Shown piece after piece: positions 38,603 to 47,521 of a DNA stretch of 64,000 nucleotides. The notes under the pieces are model-generated. The model was given only the letters and a program-made list of their open reading frames with translations. It was not told the origin of the DNA and made no database searches. The stretch is from positions 18,117 through 82,116 of the forward strand of contig NZ_MCUW01000015.1 of the NCBI RefSeq assembly GCF_002873335.1. Direction: 5' to 3'. Source of the stretch: Vibrio sp. 10N.286.49.B1 (GTDB taxonomy: Bacteria; Pseudomonadota; Gammaproteobacteria; Enterobacterales; Vibrionaceae). The position numbers and the translations under genes were made by a program. The first letter of the stretch is position 1. Each line of letters starts with the position of its first letter.

Positions 38603-38666
38603 GCCTATAAGCGTTAGTGTCTATAAGCGTTAGTGTCTATAAGTATTAGTGCCTATAAGTATTAGT
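38603..38666. repeat. 16-bp tandem repeat, four copies, running into the garK stop codon
   Basis: Four head-to-tail copies of GYCTATAAGYRTTAGT occupy exactly 64 bases. Copies differ only at the Y and R positions. The last copy contains the stop codon of the glycerate kinase gene (TTA at 38662-38664), so the array seems to have grown outwards from the gene end. Confidence 0.93.
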
Positions 38667-39801
38667 GCGTAAAAGACATTGCGAGCGCAGCGGCGATATT
38701 GCGAGATGTCATCTCAACATTAAATGCGGCTTCTTTTAGAGCGGTCGGTAGATCCGTTGCGCCGAGTACGACGCTATAGACGGCATCAATGCCATGGTCA
38801 TAAACAACGTGACAGTCTTTCGCTGTGCTTCCTGCGATAGCAATCACAGGCACCTGTGTTTGTTTTGCTGTTCGCGCTACACCGACCGGTGTTTTGCCGT
38901 GAATGGTTTGGCTATCAATACGCCCTTCACCAGTGATGACAAGATCCGCATCTTTAACTACACCACTTAAATTCACAGCGTCCATCACTATCTGAATACC
39001 AGGGCGTAGACTTGCATTAAATAGTCCAAGGAATGCGGCTCCGAGTCCGCCCGCTGCGCCTGCGCCAGGGGTATGCTTAACGTCTTTACCATTCGTTGCT
39101 TTGATTACATCAGCATAATGAGAAAGGTTAGTATCCAATATGGCGACCATTGCTGGTGTTGCTCCCTTTTGAGGGCCAAATACCGCCGATGCACCTTTAG
39201 GACCGCATAACGGGTTATCCACATCACAAGCGATTTCTAACTTGATGTCACTGAGGCGTGGGTCCATATCTTCGGTGTGGATTGAGGCTAATTTGCTTAG
39301 CTCGCCACCACCGTATCCGAGTTCATTACCATTGCTATCACGCAGCTGAACACCCAATGCTTGCGCCATACCTAAGCCTGCATCATTGGTGGCGCTGCCA
39401 CCGATACCAACAATGATATGTCTCACCCCCATATCTAACGCCGCCTTAATAAGCTCACCAGTTCCATAAGAGGTAGTGACTAGCGGATCTCGCTTATCTG
39501 CGGGGACAAGATGGATACCAGACGCTGCTGCCATTTCTATCACGGCCGTTGAACCATCGCCAACGATGCCTAAAAAGCCGTCAACAGGTGCGCCGAGCGG
39601 TCCAGTGACATTAACGGGAATCAATTCTCCACCCGTTGCATCAATAAGAGATTGAACCGTGCCTTCTCCTCCATCCGCCATAGGAAGTTTGATGTATTCA
39701 GCATCGGGAAAGATTTGCTGGAATCCATTCTCTATGGCTTGTGCGACTTCCATTGCGGTTAAACTTTCTTTATATGAATCAGGAGCAATTACTATTTTCA
39801 T
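38662..39801 (-). CDS. garK: Glycerate kinase (GarK/GlxK type)
   Basis: A 379-residue glycerate 2-kinase of the GlxK/GarK family (class II), which phosphorylates D-glycerate to 2-phosphoglycerate. Recognisable parts are the N-terminal MKIVIAPDSYKESLTAMEVA, PMADGGEGTVQSLIDATGG, GIGGSATNDAGLGMAQALG and VITGEGRIDSQT. The gene is in a cassette with a GntP-type permease (nine bases upstream) and a CdaR-like regulator. The Shine-Dalgarno is AAGGTATTATC. Its 3' end carries four 16-bp repeats. Which of the near-identical symbols garK or glxK applies cannot be decided from the sequence. Confidence 0.93.
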   Translation of the reverse strand: MKIVIAPDSYKESLTAMEVAQAIENGFQQIFPDAEYIKLPMADGGEGTVQSLIDATGGELIPVNVTGPLGAPVDGFLGIVGDGSTAVIEMAAASGIHLVPADKRDPLVTTSYGTGELIKAALDMGVRHIIVGIGGSATNDAGLGMAQALGVQLRDSNGNELGYGGGELSKLASIHTEDMDPRLSDIKLEIACDVDNPLCGPKGASAVFGPQKGATPAMVAILDTNLSHYADVIKATNGKDVKHTPGAGAAGGLGAAFLGLFNASLRPGIQIVMDAVNLSGVVKDADLVITGEGRIDSQTIHGKTPVGVARTAKQTQVPVIAIAGSTAKDCHVVYDHGIDAVYSVVLGATDLPTALKEAAFNVEMTSRNIAAALAMSFTH

Positions 39802-39810
39802 GATAATACC

Positions 39811-41076
39811 TTATACAAATAAACCAAATACACCGAACATCATTACTGAGACAAATGCGATCACTAAACCGACGGCAGATTCGTAAGGGATCAGTTTTAG
39901 ACGTTCTTTAATATCCATATGAACCGCACCGCCCGTAGCGTGGAAGAAGCTGCCATGTGGCATGTGGTCGAGTACGGTTGCGCCAGAGTGAATCATGGCC
40001 GCGCCAGCGAGTGCCGGGACGCCGAGCTCGAGAATGGTGCCACTGAAGACACTGGACGCAACAGCTGTACCGGCCGTTGTTGATGCCGTTGCTAGAGCCA
40101 TCATGGCACCAGAGATTGGTGCTAATAAATAAGACGGCAATCCAGAAGCGGTAAGTACATCAATCAACCCGTCTTTCAGCGCTGAGTTTGCAATGATGCC
40201 TGCCAATGTCCCTGTGCCCAGCAACATCACGGCAACTGGCGCCATACGAGTTAGGCCCGAAACAGCAAAGTGGTTCGTGTCGGCGAATCGACCCATGACA
40301 ACAGCGCCCATTAGGCCACCTAATGGCAGTGCGATGAGCGGGTCAACATTGATGCCTGCAATTGGTCGTAAAGAAAGTAGAGCGATGGCGACCATAGGGG
40401 CAACAATAGCCGCACTGAAGGAAGGCAGCTTAGAATGGTCAACAGCAACCACCTCGCTTTTTGTGACCTTTGAGCCCTTATTGATAAGTTTTTTAGCAAT
40501 AAAGTACGCAACGAACATACCGCAAAGACCAGGAATAACACCGGCAGCCATGACGGAAGTCAGAGGGACATTAAAGGCGTCAGCGGCGGCGATAGCATTG
40601 GGGTTTGGCGACATAACATTACCGGCTTTCCCCCCACCTACCATCGCTAATAAAATCGCTGTTTTGGAAATATCAGCGCGATGAGCGATGGCTAGGGCGA
40701 TAGGCGCAACAGTAATAACAGCCACATCCACAAACACGCCTACGGCGGTTAGGATCATGGTCGCGACCGCCAATGCCAATAAAGCGCGTGTTTCGCCCAC
40801 CTTTTTGACAATTGTCTCAGCAATCGATGTGGCCGCCCCTGATTCAATCAACACACCAGCAAGTACGCCTGCCGCGAGTATACGAAGCACAGCCGTGACA
40901 ATGCCTTGTGCACCACCAATCATGAGACCCACCGTATCGGTCAGTGAAACGCCGCCGACGACGCCGCCAACCAACGCGCCGATCATCATGCCATAGGCGG
41001 GCGGCACCTTTTTGAGTATGAGGCCAATAGCCACAACAAGGGCCGCTAAGGCGCCAAGAGTCGAAACTTCGATCAT
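39811..41076 (-). CDS. GntP-family permease, probable glycerate or sugar-acid importer
   Basis: A 421-residue permease with about 12 hydrophobic segments. It shows the GntP family features: ALVVAIGLILKKVPPAYGMM at the N-terminus, GGGKAGNVMSPNPNAIAAADAF in the middle and PHGSFFHATGGAVHMDIKERL near the end. Known relatives carry gluconate, other hexonates or glycerate. Next to glycerate kinase and a diacid-sensing regulator, glycerate is the most likely substrate; this is inferred. It is the first gene of the garK operon; 162 bases separate it from cdaR, and these include a 14-bp palindrome. Confidence 0.85.
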   Translation of the reverse strand: MIEVSTLGALAALVVAIGLILKKVPPAYGMMIGALVGGVVGGVSLTDTVGLMIGGAQGIVTAVLRILAAGVLAGVLIESGAATSIAETIVKKVGETRALLALAVATMILTAVGVFVDVAVITVAPIALAIAHRADISKTAILLAMVGGGKAGNVMSPNPNAIAAADAFNVPLTSVMAAGVIPGLCGMFVAYFIAKKLINKGSKVTKSEVVAVDHSKLPSFSAAIVAPMVAIALLSLRPIAGINVDPLIALPLGGLMGAVVMGRFADTNHFAVSGLTRMAPVAVMLLGTGTLAGIIANSALKDGLIDVLTASGLPSYLLAPISGAMMALATASTTAGTAVASSVFSGTILELGVPALAGAAMIHSGATVLDHMPHGSFFHATGGAVHMDIKERLKLIPYESAVGLVIAFVSVMMFGVFGLFV

Positions 41077-41199
41077 TATGAATTTTCCGCTAATTGTTAT
41101 AAATATTGTTAGGCGCAGAGTAACGCCCTATTGCTAGCAAGGTTACCTATCGTATAGCGGTATTTCTTTATGCGAAGTGACAGATTTGGAGCAGAGATA

Positions 41200-41235
41200 C
41201 ACACATTAATTGTTCGTATGCACAATTAATGTGTG
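41200..41235. promoter_or_regulatory. Perfect 14-bp inverted repeat upstream of the permease gene
   Basis: CACACATTAATTGT and ACAATTAATGTGTG are exact complements around the 8-base spacer TCGTATGC. The repeat lies just after the cdaR stop codon and about 125 bases upstream of the permease start. There is no T-tract on either side, so I favour an operator over a terminator; CdaR is the obvious candidate to bind it. Confidence 0.65.
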
Positions 41236-41238
41236 AAG

Positions 41239-42381
41239 TTATAGGCATTTTAGGGCGAGATACAGTTGAATTTTATCTTCTAACTTATTGATATCTAATG
41301 ATGTAATTGACTCAATCTTGTCTATTCGGTAGCGAAGGGTGTTCCTGTGAATATGTAGCGATTCACAAGTTTGAGCTAGATCGCAATTATGTGCAAAAAA
41401 GAGACGCAGCGTTTTGACAAGAACCTGTTTAGCGTCAGATTGAATGAGTTTTTCCAAGGGGGCCTTCAATTGTTGGGCTCGCCAAGGGTCATTCTTGATA
41501 TTGCTGACCAAGACCGAAAGCTTGTGGTCGTGATAAAACAGAATGGATTTTGCTTTTGGTTCACTGATCGCCATCGTTGCTTTAGCCGTTTCATAAGACT
41601 TTGCTAGCCCGATAACGCCAGGAAAATAATCCCCAAGAGCCATCTGAATAGAGAAGTCACATTCGTTATCGATTCGCCTCAGCAGTTTGGCGGCTCTTTT
41701 TTGTTCCTCTTGTCGGTTCCAAACAGAGTGACTCATGGTAATCGGCTTTAATACCACAATCTCATTCATCGATACCGATACGATACCGACAATGTTATCT
41801 CGCTCAGGAAACTCAAGCAGGTGTGTGAGGCGCTGTAAATGCTCTAATGTTAGTGTCTCTTTGGGTCTTGGAATGACCTTGATGACGGCGGCTACACGAG
41901 GTTGATCCAAGTCGAGGTCTAACCGTTGAGCGATAGATAATAGTTGGCCTTCGTTCAGGCTTGTACCTTGAATAAGCTGTAATAATAACTCTTCTCTATG
42001 CCGTTTATCCCATTGAATTTGATGCATTAGCGCAGCTTGTTCGACAATGAGTTCCGCTGTCATTTTGACCAACTCCCCATAGCTACGAACCTCTTCTGGG
42101 GTGCCTGAAACCCCGACAACCCCAATGACGTTGCCGTCGTAAATAATGGGTAGGTTGATGCCTTTTTTTACGCCAGATAGAGTGGAAGCAACGGCGTCAT
42201 TAATCTCAATAATGCGGTTGTCTTTGATGGCTAAGAGTGCTCCATCATGGATGTGATGCAAACGAGCAGGATCGCTGGAACCAATAATGACACCACTGTC
42301 GTCCATAACATTGATCGAATGACGAATGATTTTTTTCGCTCTATCGACAATTTGTTTTGCTATCAGGGCGTTAAGTTGCAT
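41239..42381 (-). CDS. cdaR: Sugar-diacid/glycerate regulator of the CdaR (SdaR) family
   Basis: A 380-residue regulator with an N-terminal diacid-recognition domain (about residues 1-135; NALIAKQIVDRAKKIIRHSI, VIGVVGVSGTPEEVRSYGEL), a GGDEF-like middle region and a C-terminal PucR-type helix-turn-helix (LAQTCESLHIHRNTLRYRID). In E. coli CdaR activates genes for glucarate, galactarate and glycerate use. Here it precedes a permease and glycerate kinase on the same strand, so it probably activates them in response to glycerate. GAGAAGATG provides the ribosome binding site. It is divergent from yacL. Confidence 0.9.
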   Translation of the reverse strand: MQLNALIAKQIVDRAKKIIRHSINVMDDSGVIIGSSDPARLHHIHDGALLAIKDNRIIEINDAVASTLSGVKKGINLPIIYDGNVIGVVGVSGTPEEVRSYGELVKMTAELIVEQAALMHQIQWDKRHREELLLQLIQGTSLNEGQLLSIAQRLDLDLDQPRVAAVIKVIPRPKETLTLEHLQRLTHLLEFPERDNIVGIVSVSMNEIVVLKPITMSHSVWNRQEEQKRAAKLLRRIDNECDFSIQMALGDYFPGVIGLAKSYETAKATMAISEPKAKSILFYHDHKLSVLVSNIKNDPWRAQQLKAPLEKLIQSDAKQVLVKTLRLFFAHNCDLAQTCESLHIHRNTLRYRIDKIESITSLDINKLEDKIQLYLALKCL

Positions 42382-42470
42382 GACATCTTCTCTGTGCGAC
42401 GAATATTTTGAGTATACCCGAGAACTTAAAAATTTGAGGTATAATCATTAGGTTATTGCTAAGAGACAAC

Positions 42471-42845
42471 ATGATGGAATTCGAATTTATTAAAAACTCA
42501 CTGACAGGAGAGTACCTGGTACGGTGTGAAATGGGGCATGAAGTATTAGCTCGTTTATTTCAAGAAGAGATCTCTACAAATGATCAGGTTATTACAGAGA
42601 TTAAGAACCAACTTACCTCGGCGGCTCAGTATCCAAGTAAAGAATTTCGCTGGGAAGGGAAGGAGATTTCATTGAGTATTCTTGAGTCTGAAGTACATGT
42701 ATTTGAAAACTGTCTTAATTTTGATGTGACGAATGATAATGTCGAGGAGTTTGAGCTCTATAGCTGCGAGAGTTTTAGTGAGTCCGGCCTTGAAGATTTT
42801 AACTCAGTGATCGAGCAATGGGCGCGTTTTATTCACAATAGATAA
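42471..42845 (+). CDS. yacL: YacL family protein (UPF0231)
   Basis: A cytoplasmic protein of 124 residues (123 if the second ATG at 42474 is used) that resembles E. coli YacL in the conserved stretches MEFEF, RCEMGHEVLARLFQEE, the C-terminal YSCESFSESGLEDF, and in length. The function is not known; no enzyme motif or membrane segment is visible. It is placed between the glycerate regulator and glnK, and is divergent from the former. Confidence 0.87.
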   Translation: MMEFEFIKNSLTGEYLVRCEMGHEVLARLFQEEISTNDQVITEIKNQLTSAAQYPSKEFRWEGKEISLSILESEVHVFENCLNFDVTNDNVEEFELYSCESFSESGLEDFNSVIEQWARFIHNR

Positions 42846-42852
42846 AACGATT

Positions 42853-42869
42853 TGCACTTTAATAGTGCT
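42853..42869. promoter_or_regulatory. NtrC-type enhancer site 1 of glnK-amtB
   Basis: TGCACTTTAATAGTGCT follows the NtrC pattern TGCACY-N5-RGTGCA with one end mismatch. It begins eight bases after the yacL stop codon and is 51 bp (about five helical turns) from site 2. Confidence 0.6.
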
Positions 42870-42897
42870 CTTTACTCGGGTTGCATTATTTTCGTGA

Positions 42898-42926
42898 ACA
42901 GCTCGCACCATAATGGTGCGAGCTGT
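42898..42926. promoter_or_regulatory. NtrC-type enhancer site 2, within a long palindrome
   Basis: The core CGCACCATAATGGTGCG (42904-42920) fits TGCACC-N4/5-GGTGCA except for the outermost bases. It is embedded in a 13-bp perfect inverted repeat with a TAA loop, followed by TTTT, so it could also act as terminator for yacL. Position and partner sites favour NtrC binding. Confidence 0.65.
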
Positions 42927-42982
42927 TTTCATTTCTATAACATTATTCTTGTGTTTTGTTATTTTTCAATGAGTTAAAAACT

Positions 42983-42997
42983 TGGCACGCACCTTGA
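42983..42997 (+). promoter_or_regulatory. Sigma-54 promoter of glnK-amtB
   Basis: TGGCACGCACCTTGA matches the -24/-12 consensus TGGCACG-N4-TTGC in all but the last base. It is 45 bases upstream of the glnK start codon and downstream of two NtrC-type sites. Confidence 0.75.
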
Positions 42998-43381
<384 letters not shown>

Positions 43382-43396
43382 GGGATTGGAGACATT

Positions 43397-44629
43397 ATGA
43401 TGGAATTAGCAACGACTGTAAGCGAACTACGTTACGCGCTGGACACTTTTTACTTTCTTATTTCAGGCGCACTTGTTATGTGGATGGCAGCGGGTTTTGC
43501 CATGTTAGAGGCGGGTTTAGTTCGCTCTAAAAATACCACTGAGATATTAACCAAAAACTTTTGTTTGTATGCCATTGCCTGTACTTGTTATTTAGTCGTG
43601 GGTTATCACATCATGTATGTCGATAACGCAGAGGCGGGTTGGTTGCCTTCATTTGGCGCATTGATTGGTACGCAAGCTGAAGGGGCGGATCACTCACTTG
43701 AGTCGGATTTCTTCTTCCAAGTTGTGTTTGTTGCAACCGCAATGTCTGTGGTATCAGGTGCAGTAGCTGAACGTATGAAGCTGTGGTCTTTCCTTATCTT
43801 TGCGGTAGTTTTGACGGCGTTTATTTATCCGATGGAAGGGTATTGGACATGGGGTGGAGGCTTCCTAGCTGAAGCTGGCTTTAGCGACTTTGCTGGCTCT
43901 GGTATTGTACATATGGCTGGTGCTTCTGCGGCGCTAGCGGGTGTATTGCTGCTAGGTGCTCGTAAAGGTAAGTATGGGAAAAATGGTGAAATATATCCAA
44001 TCCCAGGTTCAAACATGCCTTTAGCGACGCTGGGTACCTTTATCCTATGGTTAGGTTGGTTTGGCTTTAACGGTGGCTCTCAATTGATGGTCTCTGATTT
44101 CGAGAATGCAACCGCAGTAGGACAAATCTTCTTAAATACCAATGCTGCCGCTGCAGCGGGCGCTATCGCCGCGTTGTTAGTTTGTAAGACTACATGGGGC
44201 AAAGCTGACCTGACGATGATTTTGAATGGTGCATTGGCTGGCTTGGTCGCGATTACCGCTGACCCGTTATCACCATCACCGGTATATTCGGTTGCGATTG
44301 GTGCAGTGGCAGGCGTATTAGTCGTATTTAGTATCATCGGTTTAGATAAAATTAAGATTGATGATCCAGTGGGTGCTATCTCAGTACACGGTGTGTGTGG
44401 GTTCTTTGGCCTAATGGTGGTTCCACTGAGTAATGGTGATGCAACATTTGGTGCTCAGCTTCTTGGTGCTGCGGTTATCTTTGCCTGGGTATTTGCTGCA
44501 AGCTTAGCGGTTTGGGCGGTACTTAAAGCGACGATTGGTATTCGAGTATCGGAAGAAGAAGAGCTGGAAGGTATGGACATGCACGATTGTGGTGTTGGCG
44601 CATACCCTGAGTTTGTAACCTCAAAATAA
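43397..44629 (+). CDS. amtB: Ammonium channel AmtB
   Basis: AmtB is a trimeric inner-membrane ammonium channel. The protein of 410 residues (409 from the second ATG) has about 11 membrane helices and the Amt signature stretches MWMAAGFAMLEAGLVRSKN, DFAGSGIVHMAGASAALAG and VHGVCGFFGLMVV, the latter two with the pore His residues. The N-terminal extension found in E. coli AmtB as signal peptide is absent, so this is the shorter type. Operon with glnK; a Rho-independent terminator follows. Confidence 0.96.
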   Translation: MMELATTVSELRYALDTFYFLISGALVMWMAAGFAMLEAGLVRSKNTTEILTKNFCLYAIACTCYLVVGYHIMYVDNAEAGWLPSFGALIGTQAEGADHSLESDFFFQVVFVATAMSVVSGAVAERMKLWSFLIFAVVLTAFIYPMEGYWTWGGGFLAEAGFSDFAGSGIVHMAGASAALAGVLLLGARKGKYGKNGEIYPIPGSNMPLATLGTFILWLGWFGFNGGSQLMVSDFENATAVGQIFLNTNAAAAAGAIAALLVCKTTWGKADLTMILNGALAGLVAITADPLSPSPVYSVAIGAVAGVLVVFSIIGLDKIKIDDPVGAISVHGVCGFFGLMVVPLSNGDATFGAQLLGAAVIFAWVFAASLAVWAVLKATIGIRVSEEEELEGMDMHDCGVGAYPEFVTSK

Positions 44630-44685
44630 GGTATTAAGCTGCATTAAGGTTACCAATGCATACACATACTGTTACATAGTTGATC

Positions 44686-44715
44686 AAAAACCTGTCCCTA
44701 GTGACAGGTTTTTTT
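44686..44715 (+). terminator. Terminator of glnK-amtB
   Basis: AAAAACCTGTC pairs with GACAGGTTTTT across CCTAGT and is followed by more T residues. Confidence 0.92.
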
Positions 44716-44726
44716 ATATCAGATCA

Positions 44727-44754
44727 TTGTTTTCTAGCAGAGGATGCATATAAT
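44727..44754 (+). promoter_or_regulatory. Promoter of fbpABC
   Basis: TTGTTT (44727-44732) and TATAAT (44749-44754) are separated by 16 bases. The predicted start of transcription falls just before a Fur-like box. Confidence 0.5.
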
Positions 44755-44763
44755 AACGCAACT

Positions 44764-44782
44764 GATAAACGTTCTCATTTTG
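44764..44782. promoter_or_regulatory. Fur-type box of fbpABC
   Basis: GATAAACGTTCTCATTTTG matches the 19-base Fur consensus at 12 positions, including the outer GATAA and the TCATT core. It lies around the predicted transcription start, where iron-loaded Fur would block transcription. Confidence 0.55.
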
Positions 44783-44800
44783 AATTAAAGGAACTTAATA

Positions 44801-45811
44801 ATGAAAAAACTGCTAGCCCTTTCAGCAATCGCCGCAGGATTTGCTGCACCAGCAATGGCCGCTGAAGAAGTCAACGTTTACTCTTACCGTCAACCGTTTC
44901 TTGTAGAGCCGATGTTCAACGAGTTCACTAAAGAAACGGGTATTAAGGTCAATGTAAAGTTTGCTAAAAAAGGATTAGCAGAAAAGCTACAACAAGAAGG
45001 TGAATACAGTCCTGCTGATGTCGTTCTAACGACTGATATCAGTCGCCTCGCTGAACTCACAGACAAAGACGTTGTTCAAGCTGTTGATAGCGAAGTCATT
45101 GCCGCTAATGTTCCGGCTCAATATCGAGATAAAGAGAACGAATGGTTCGCGCTAACACTGCGTACGCGTAATGTGTACTCATCAAAAGATCGCGTTGGCA
45201 AATTAGGCGATGACTTTAATTATGCCGATTTAGCCAAGCCTGAGTATAAAGGCAAGATCTGTACTCGCAGCGGCAAACACCCGTATAACGTCTCTCTTGT
45301 TTCTTCGATGATCGCTCACCATGGTGAAGCGGAAACGAAAGCGTGGCTGGAAGGCGTTAAGGCTAACCTAGCGCGTAAGCCTCAAGGCAATGACCGTGGT
45401 CAAGTGAAAGCGATTAAAGAAGGCCTTTGTGATGTGTCTTTAGGTAACAGCTATTACCTTGGTAAGATGGTTAACGACAAAGAGCAAAAAGCGTGGGCGG
45501 ATGCGGTTTACATTAACTTCCCGAATCAAGAAACAGAAGGTACACACGTTAATATCAGCGGAATGGCAATGGCAAAATACTCGCCTAACAAAGAGAATGC
45601 CCTAAAGCTTATGGAATTTTTAACGGGTGATACCGCGCAACAAATGTATGCTGAAGTAAACTTTGAATACCCAGTAAAAGAGGGTGTTAAGCGCTCTGAA
45701 CTGGTGGAGTCATGGGGTGACTATAAAGCAGATATGGTGTCACTTGATGACATCGCTGGCTACCATAGCGCAGCAATCAAATTGTTAGATGAAGTTAAGT
45801 TCGACCTTTAA
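44801..45811 (+). CDS. fbpA: Ferric iron ABC transporter, periplasmic binding protein
   Basis: A 336-residue periplasmic iron-binding protein of the FbpA/FutA family. The signal peptide MKKLLALSAIAAGFAAPAMA ends with a good AMA-A cleavage site. The mature protein starts EEVNVYSYRQPFL, and several Tyr residues in positions typical of Fe3+ ligands occur (for example in GNSYYLGKMV). It delivers Fe3+ to FbpBC. A GGGG/CCCC hairpin between fbpA and fbpB may keep fbpA mRNA in excess, as is usual for binding proteins. Confidence 0.95.
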   Translation: MKKLLALSAIAAGFAAPAMAAEEVNVYSYRQPFLVEPMFNEFTKETGIKVNVKFAKKGLAEKLQQEGEYSPADVVLTTDISRLAELTDKDVVQAVDSEVIAANVPAQYRDKENEWFALTLRTRNVYSSKDRVGKLGDDFNYADLAKPEYKGKICTRSGKHPYNVSLVSSMIAHHGEAETKAWLEGVKANLARKPQGNDRGQVKAIKEGLCDVSLGNSYYLGKMVNDKEQKAWADAVYINFPNQETEGTHVNISGMAMAKYSPNKENALKLMEFLTGDTAQQMYAEVNFEYPVKEGVKRSELVESWGDYKADMVSLDDIAGYHSAAIKLLDEVKFDL

Positions 45812-45819
45812 CCGATAAA

Positions 45820-45838
45820 AAGGGGTATAATGCCCCTT
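45820..45838 (+). other. Intra-operon hairpin between fbpA and fbpB
   Basis: AAGGGG pairs with CCCCTT around a seven-base AT-rich loop, nine bases past the fbpA stop codon. Only AATT follows, so it is more likely an attenuator or mRNA-stabilising hairpin than a full terminator. Confidence 0.5.
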
Positions 45839-45895
45839 AATTGGTCCCGGTTACTGAACATCTCGACTCTATGTCGCCTGATGTATGTTTAGGCA

Positions 45896-47521
45896 ATGAA
45901 AGAAAAAAATGTAGTTTGGAAAACCAGTAGTGGGGTGCTTACTCTGTTACTGGTTTTACCTATTTTAGCGATCTTCTATACAGCACTTGGTGAAACAAGT
46001 GACATCTTCTCGCACCTTTTAAATACGGTGATGCCGACTTACACCATGAATACGGTGTTGTTAGTCGTGGGTGTGCTTGTCCTTTCTTTATGTCTCGGTG
46101 TGCCTAGCGCATGGTTTATGGCCATGTGTAAGCTGCCATCGGAAAAAGTACTGCAATGGGCGTTGGTGCTTCCTCTCGCGATGCCTGGCTATATTATCGG
46201 TTATATCTTTACCGATTGGTTCGATTTTGCCGGACCGATTCAAATCTGGTTACGCCATGTATTTGAATGGGGAGTAGGCGATTATTGGTTCCCCGATATA
46301 CGAACAGTAGGGGGCGCGACGGTCGTCTTGTCTCTCGTACTGTATCCATATGTTTACCTGTTATGCCGCGCCGCTTTTATGGAGCAAAACGTCTCCTTAC
46401 TTCAGTCTGCAAGATTATTAAAGTGCACGCCATTCGAAAGTTTTTGGCGTATCTCGCTGCCTCTTGCGCGTCCTTCTATTGCGGTTGGTTTGTCGCTGGT
46501 GGCGATGGAAACCATTGGTGACTTCGGTACGGTGAGCTACTTTGCCGTCAACACTCTGACAACGGCGGTGTATGATACGTGGCTAGGATACTCAAGCTTG
46601 AGTGCAGCCGCTAAAATATCGGCCTTAATGATGGTTGTCATTGTGCTGTTACTTGGGGCTGAGCGCTACAGTCGACGTCGACAGAAACTGTTTCAAAGCC
46701 AATATAATAGCCATGAAGATTTTCGTTACCAGCTCACAGGCTGGAAGAAGTGGTTTGCGGTTACTTGGTGCTGGGGCTTAGTGTCGATAGCCTTTATTCT
46801 CCCGTTAGGTCAGCTTGTCATCTATGCGTATAAGTATTTTGCGCAGAGTTGGACGCCTGAATTTCAAACCTACGCCATCAATAGTCTTAAGGTGTCAATC
46901 GCCGCGGCATTGATAGCCGTGCTGATTGCACTTGTCGTAAATTTCTACCGCCGATTATCGCCGAACACGTCTAGCCAAATTTTTATGCGAGCCAGTTCAT
47001 TGGGTTACGCCGTTCCCGGTACTGTGCTAGCTATCGGTGTCATGGTACCTGTTATTTTCATGGACCACGCTGTTAATGATTTCGCTGTTTGGATGGATTG
47101 GAAGCGACCTGGGCTTATCTTTTCTGGATCGATGTTTGCTATTGTTGTTGCCATGGTTGTTCGCTTTTCTGCGGTTGCTATTGGCAGCATAGAGACCAGT
47201 TTAAGTAAGGTATCACCATCACTGGATATGGCTTCTCGTACGATGGGCTGTAAGCAAAATCAAATGTTGGCTCGGGTGCACTTTCCTCTTATCAAGCGTG
47301 GCATTTTGATTGCTGGGTTATTGGTATTCATTGAGTCGATGAAAGAGCTGAATGCCGCCTTATTGTTACGCCCGTTCAACTTCGAAACGCTCGCAACCTA
47401 TGTGTATAACTTTGCTTCTGATGAGCATTTGGAGCTGGCGGCGATGCCCGCTGTCTTATTAGTTCTCGTTGGGCTTATCCCCCTCATCATTGTTAATCGA
47501 TCTCTGGAGCAACCCCACTAA
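45896..47521 (+). CDS. fbpB: Ferric iron ABC transporter, fused permease
   Basis: A 541-residue inner-membrane permease with two homologous halves of about six helices each. Each half carries a binding-protein-dependent transport loop (EAA loop): SARLLKCTPFESFWRISLPL in the first and ASRTMGCKQNQMLARVHFPL in the second. Fused permeases of this type serve Fe3+ uptake in the FbpB/HitB/SfuB group. The Shine-Dalgarno is poor (TTTAGGC), fitting lower expression than fbpA. Its stop codon overlaps the fbpC start (TAATG). Confidence 0.95.
   Translation: MKEKNVVWKTSSGVLTLLLVLPILAIFYTALGETSDIFSHLLNTVMPTYTMNTVLLVVGVLVLSLCLGVPSAWFMAMCKLPSEKVLQWALVLPLAMPGYIIGYIFTDWFDFAGPIQIWLRHVFEWGVGDYWFPDIRTVGGATVVLSLVLYPYVYLLCRAAFMEQNVSLLQSARLLKCTPFESFWRISLPLARPSIAVGLSLVAMETIGDFGTVSYFAVNTLTTAVYDTWLGYSSLSAAAKISALMMVVIVLLLGAERYSRRRQKLFQSQYNSHEDFRYQLTGWKKWFAVTWCWGLVSIAFILPLGQLVIYAYKYFAQSWTPEFQTYAINSLKVSIAAALIAVLIALVVNFYRRLSPNTSSQIFMRASSLGYAVPGTVLAIGVMVPVIFMDHAVNDFAVWMDWKRPGLIFSGSMFAIVVAMVVRFSAVAIGSIETSLSKVSPSLDMASRTMGCKQNQMLARVHFPLIKRGILIAGLLVFIESMKELNAALLLRPFNFETLATYVYNFASDEHLELAAMPAVLLVLVGLIPLIIVNRSLEQPH

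Noticed and set aside
38603..38666. CRISPR-like array
   Set aside because: The repeats are contiguous 16-mers with no spacers, and no cas genes are present.
40193..40684. 163-codon plus-strand frame inside the GntP permease gene
   Set aside because: It is antisense to a clear membrane protein and has no known protein features or ribosome binding site.
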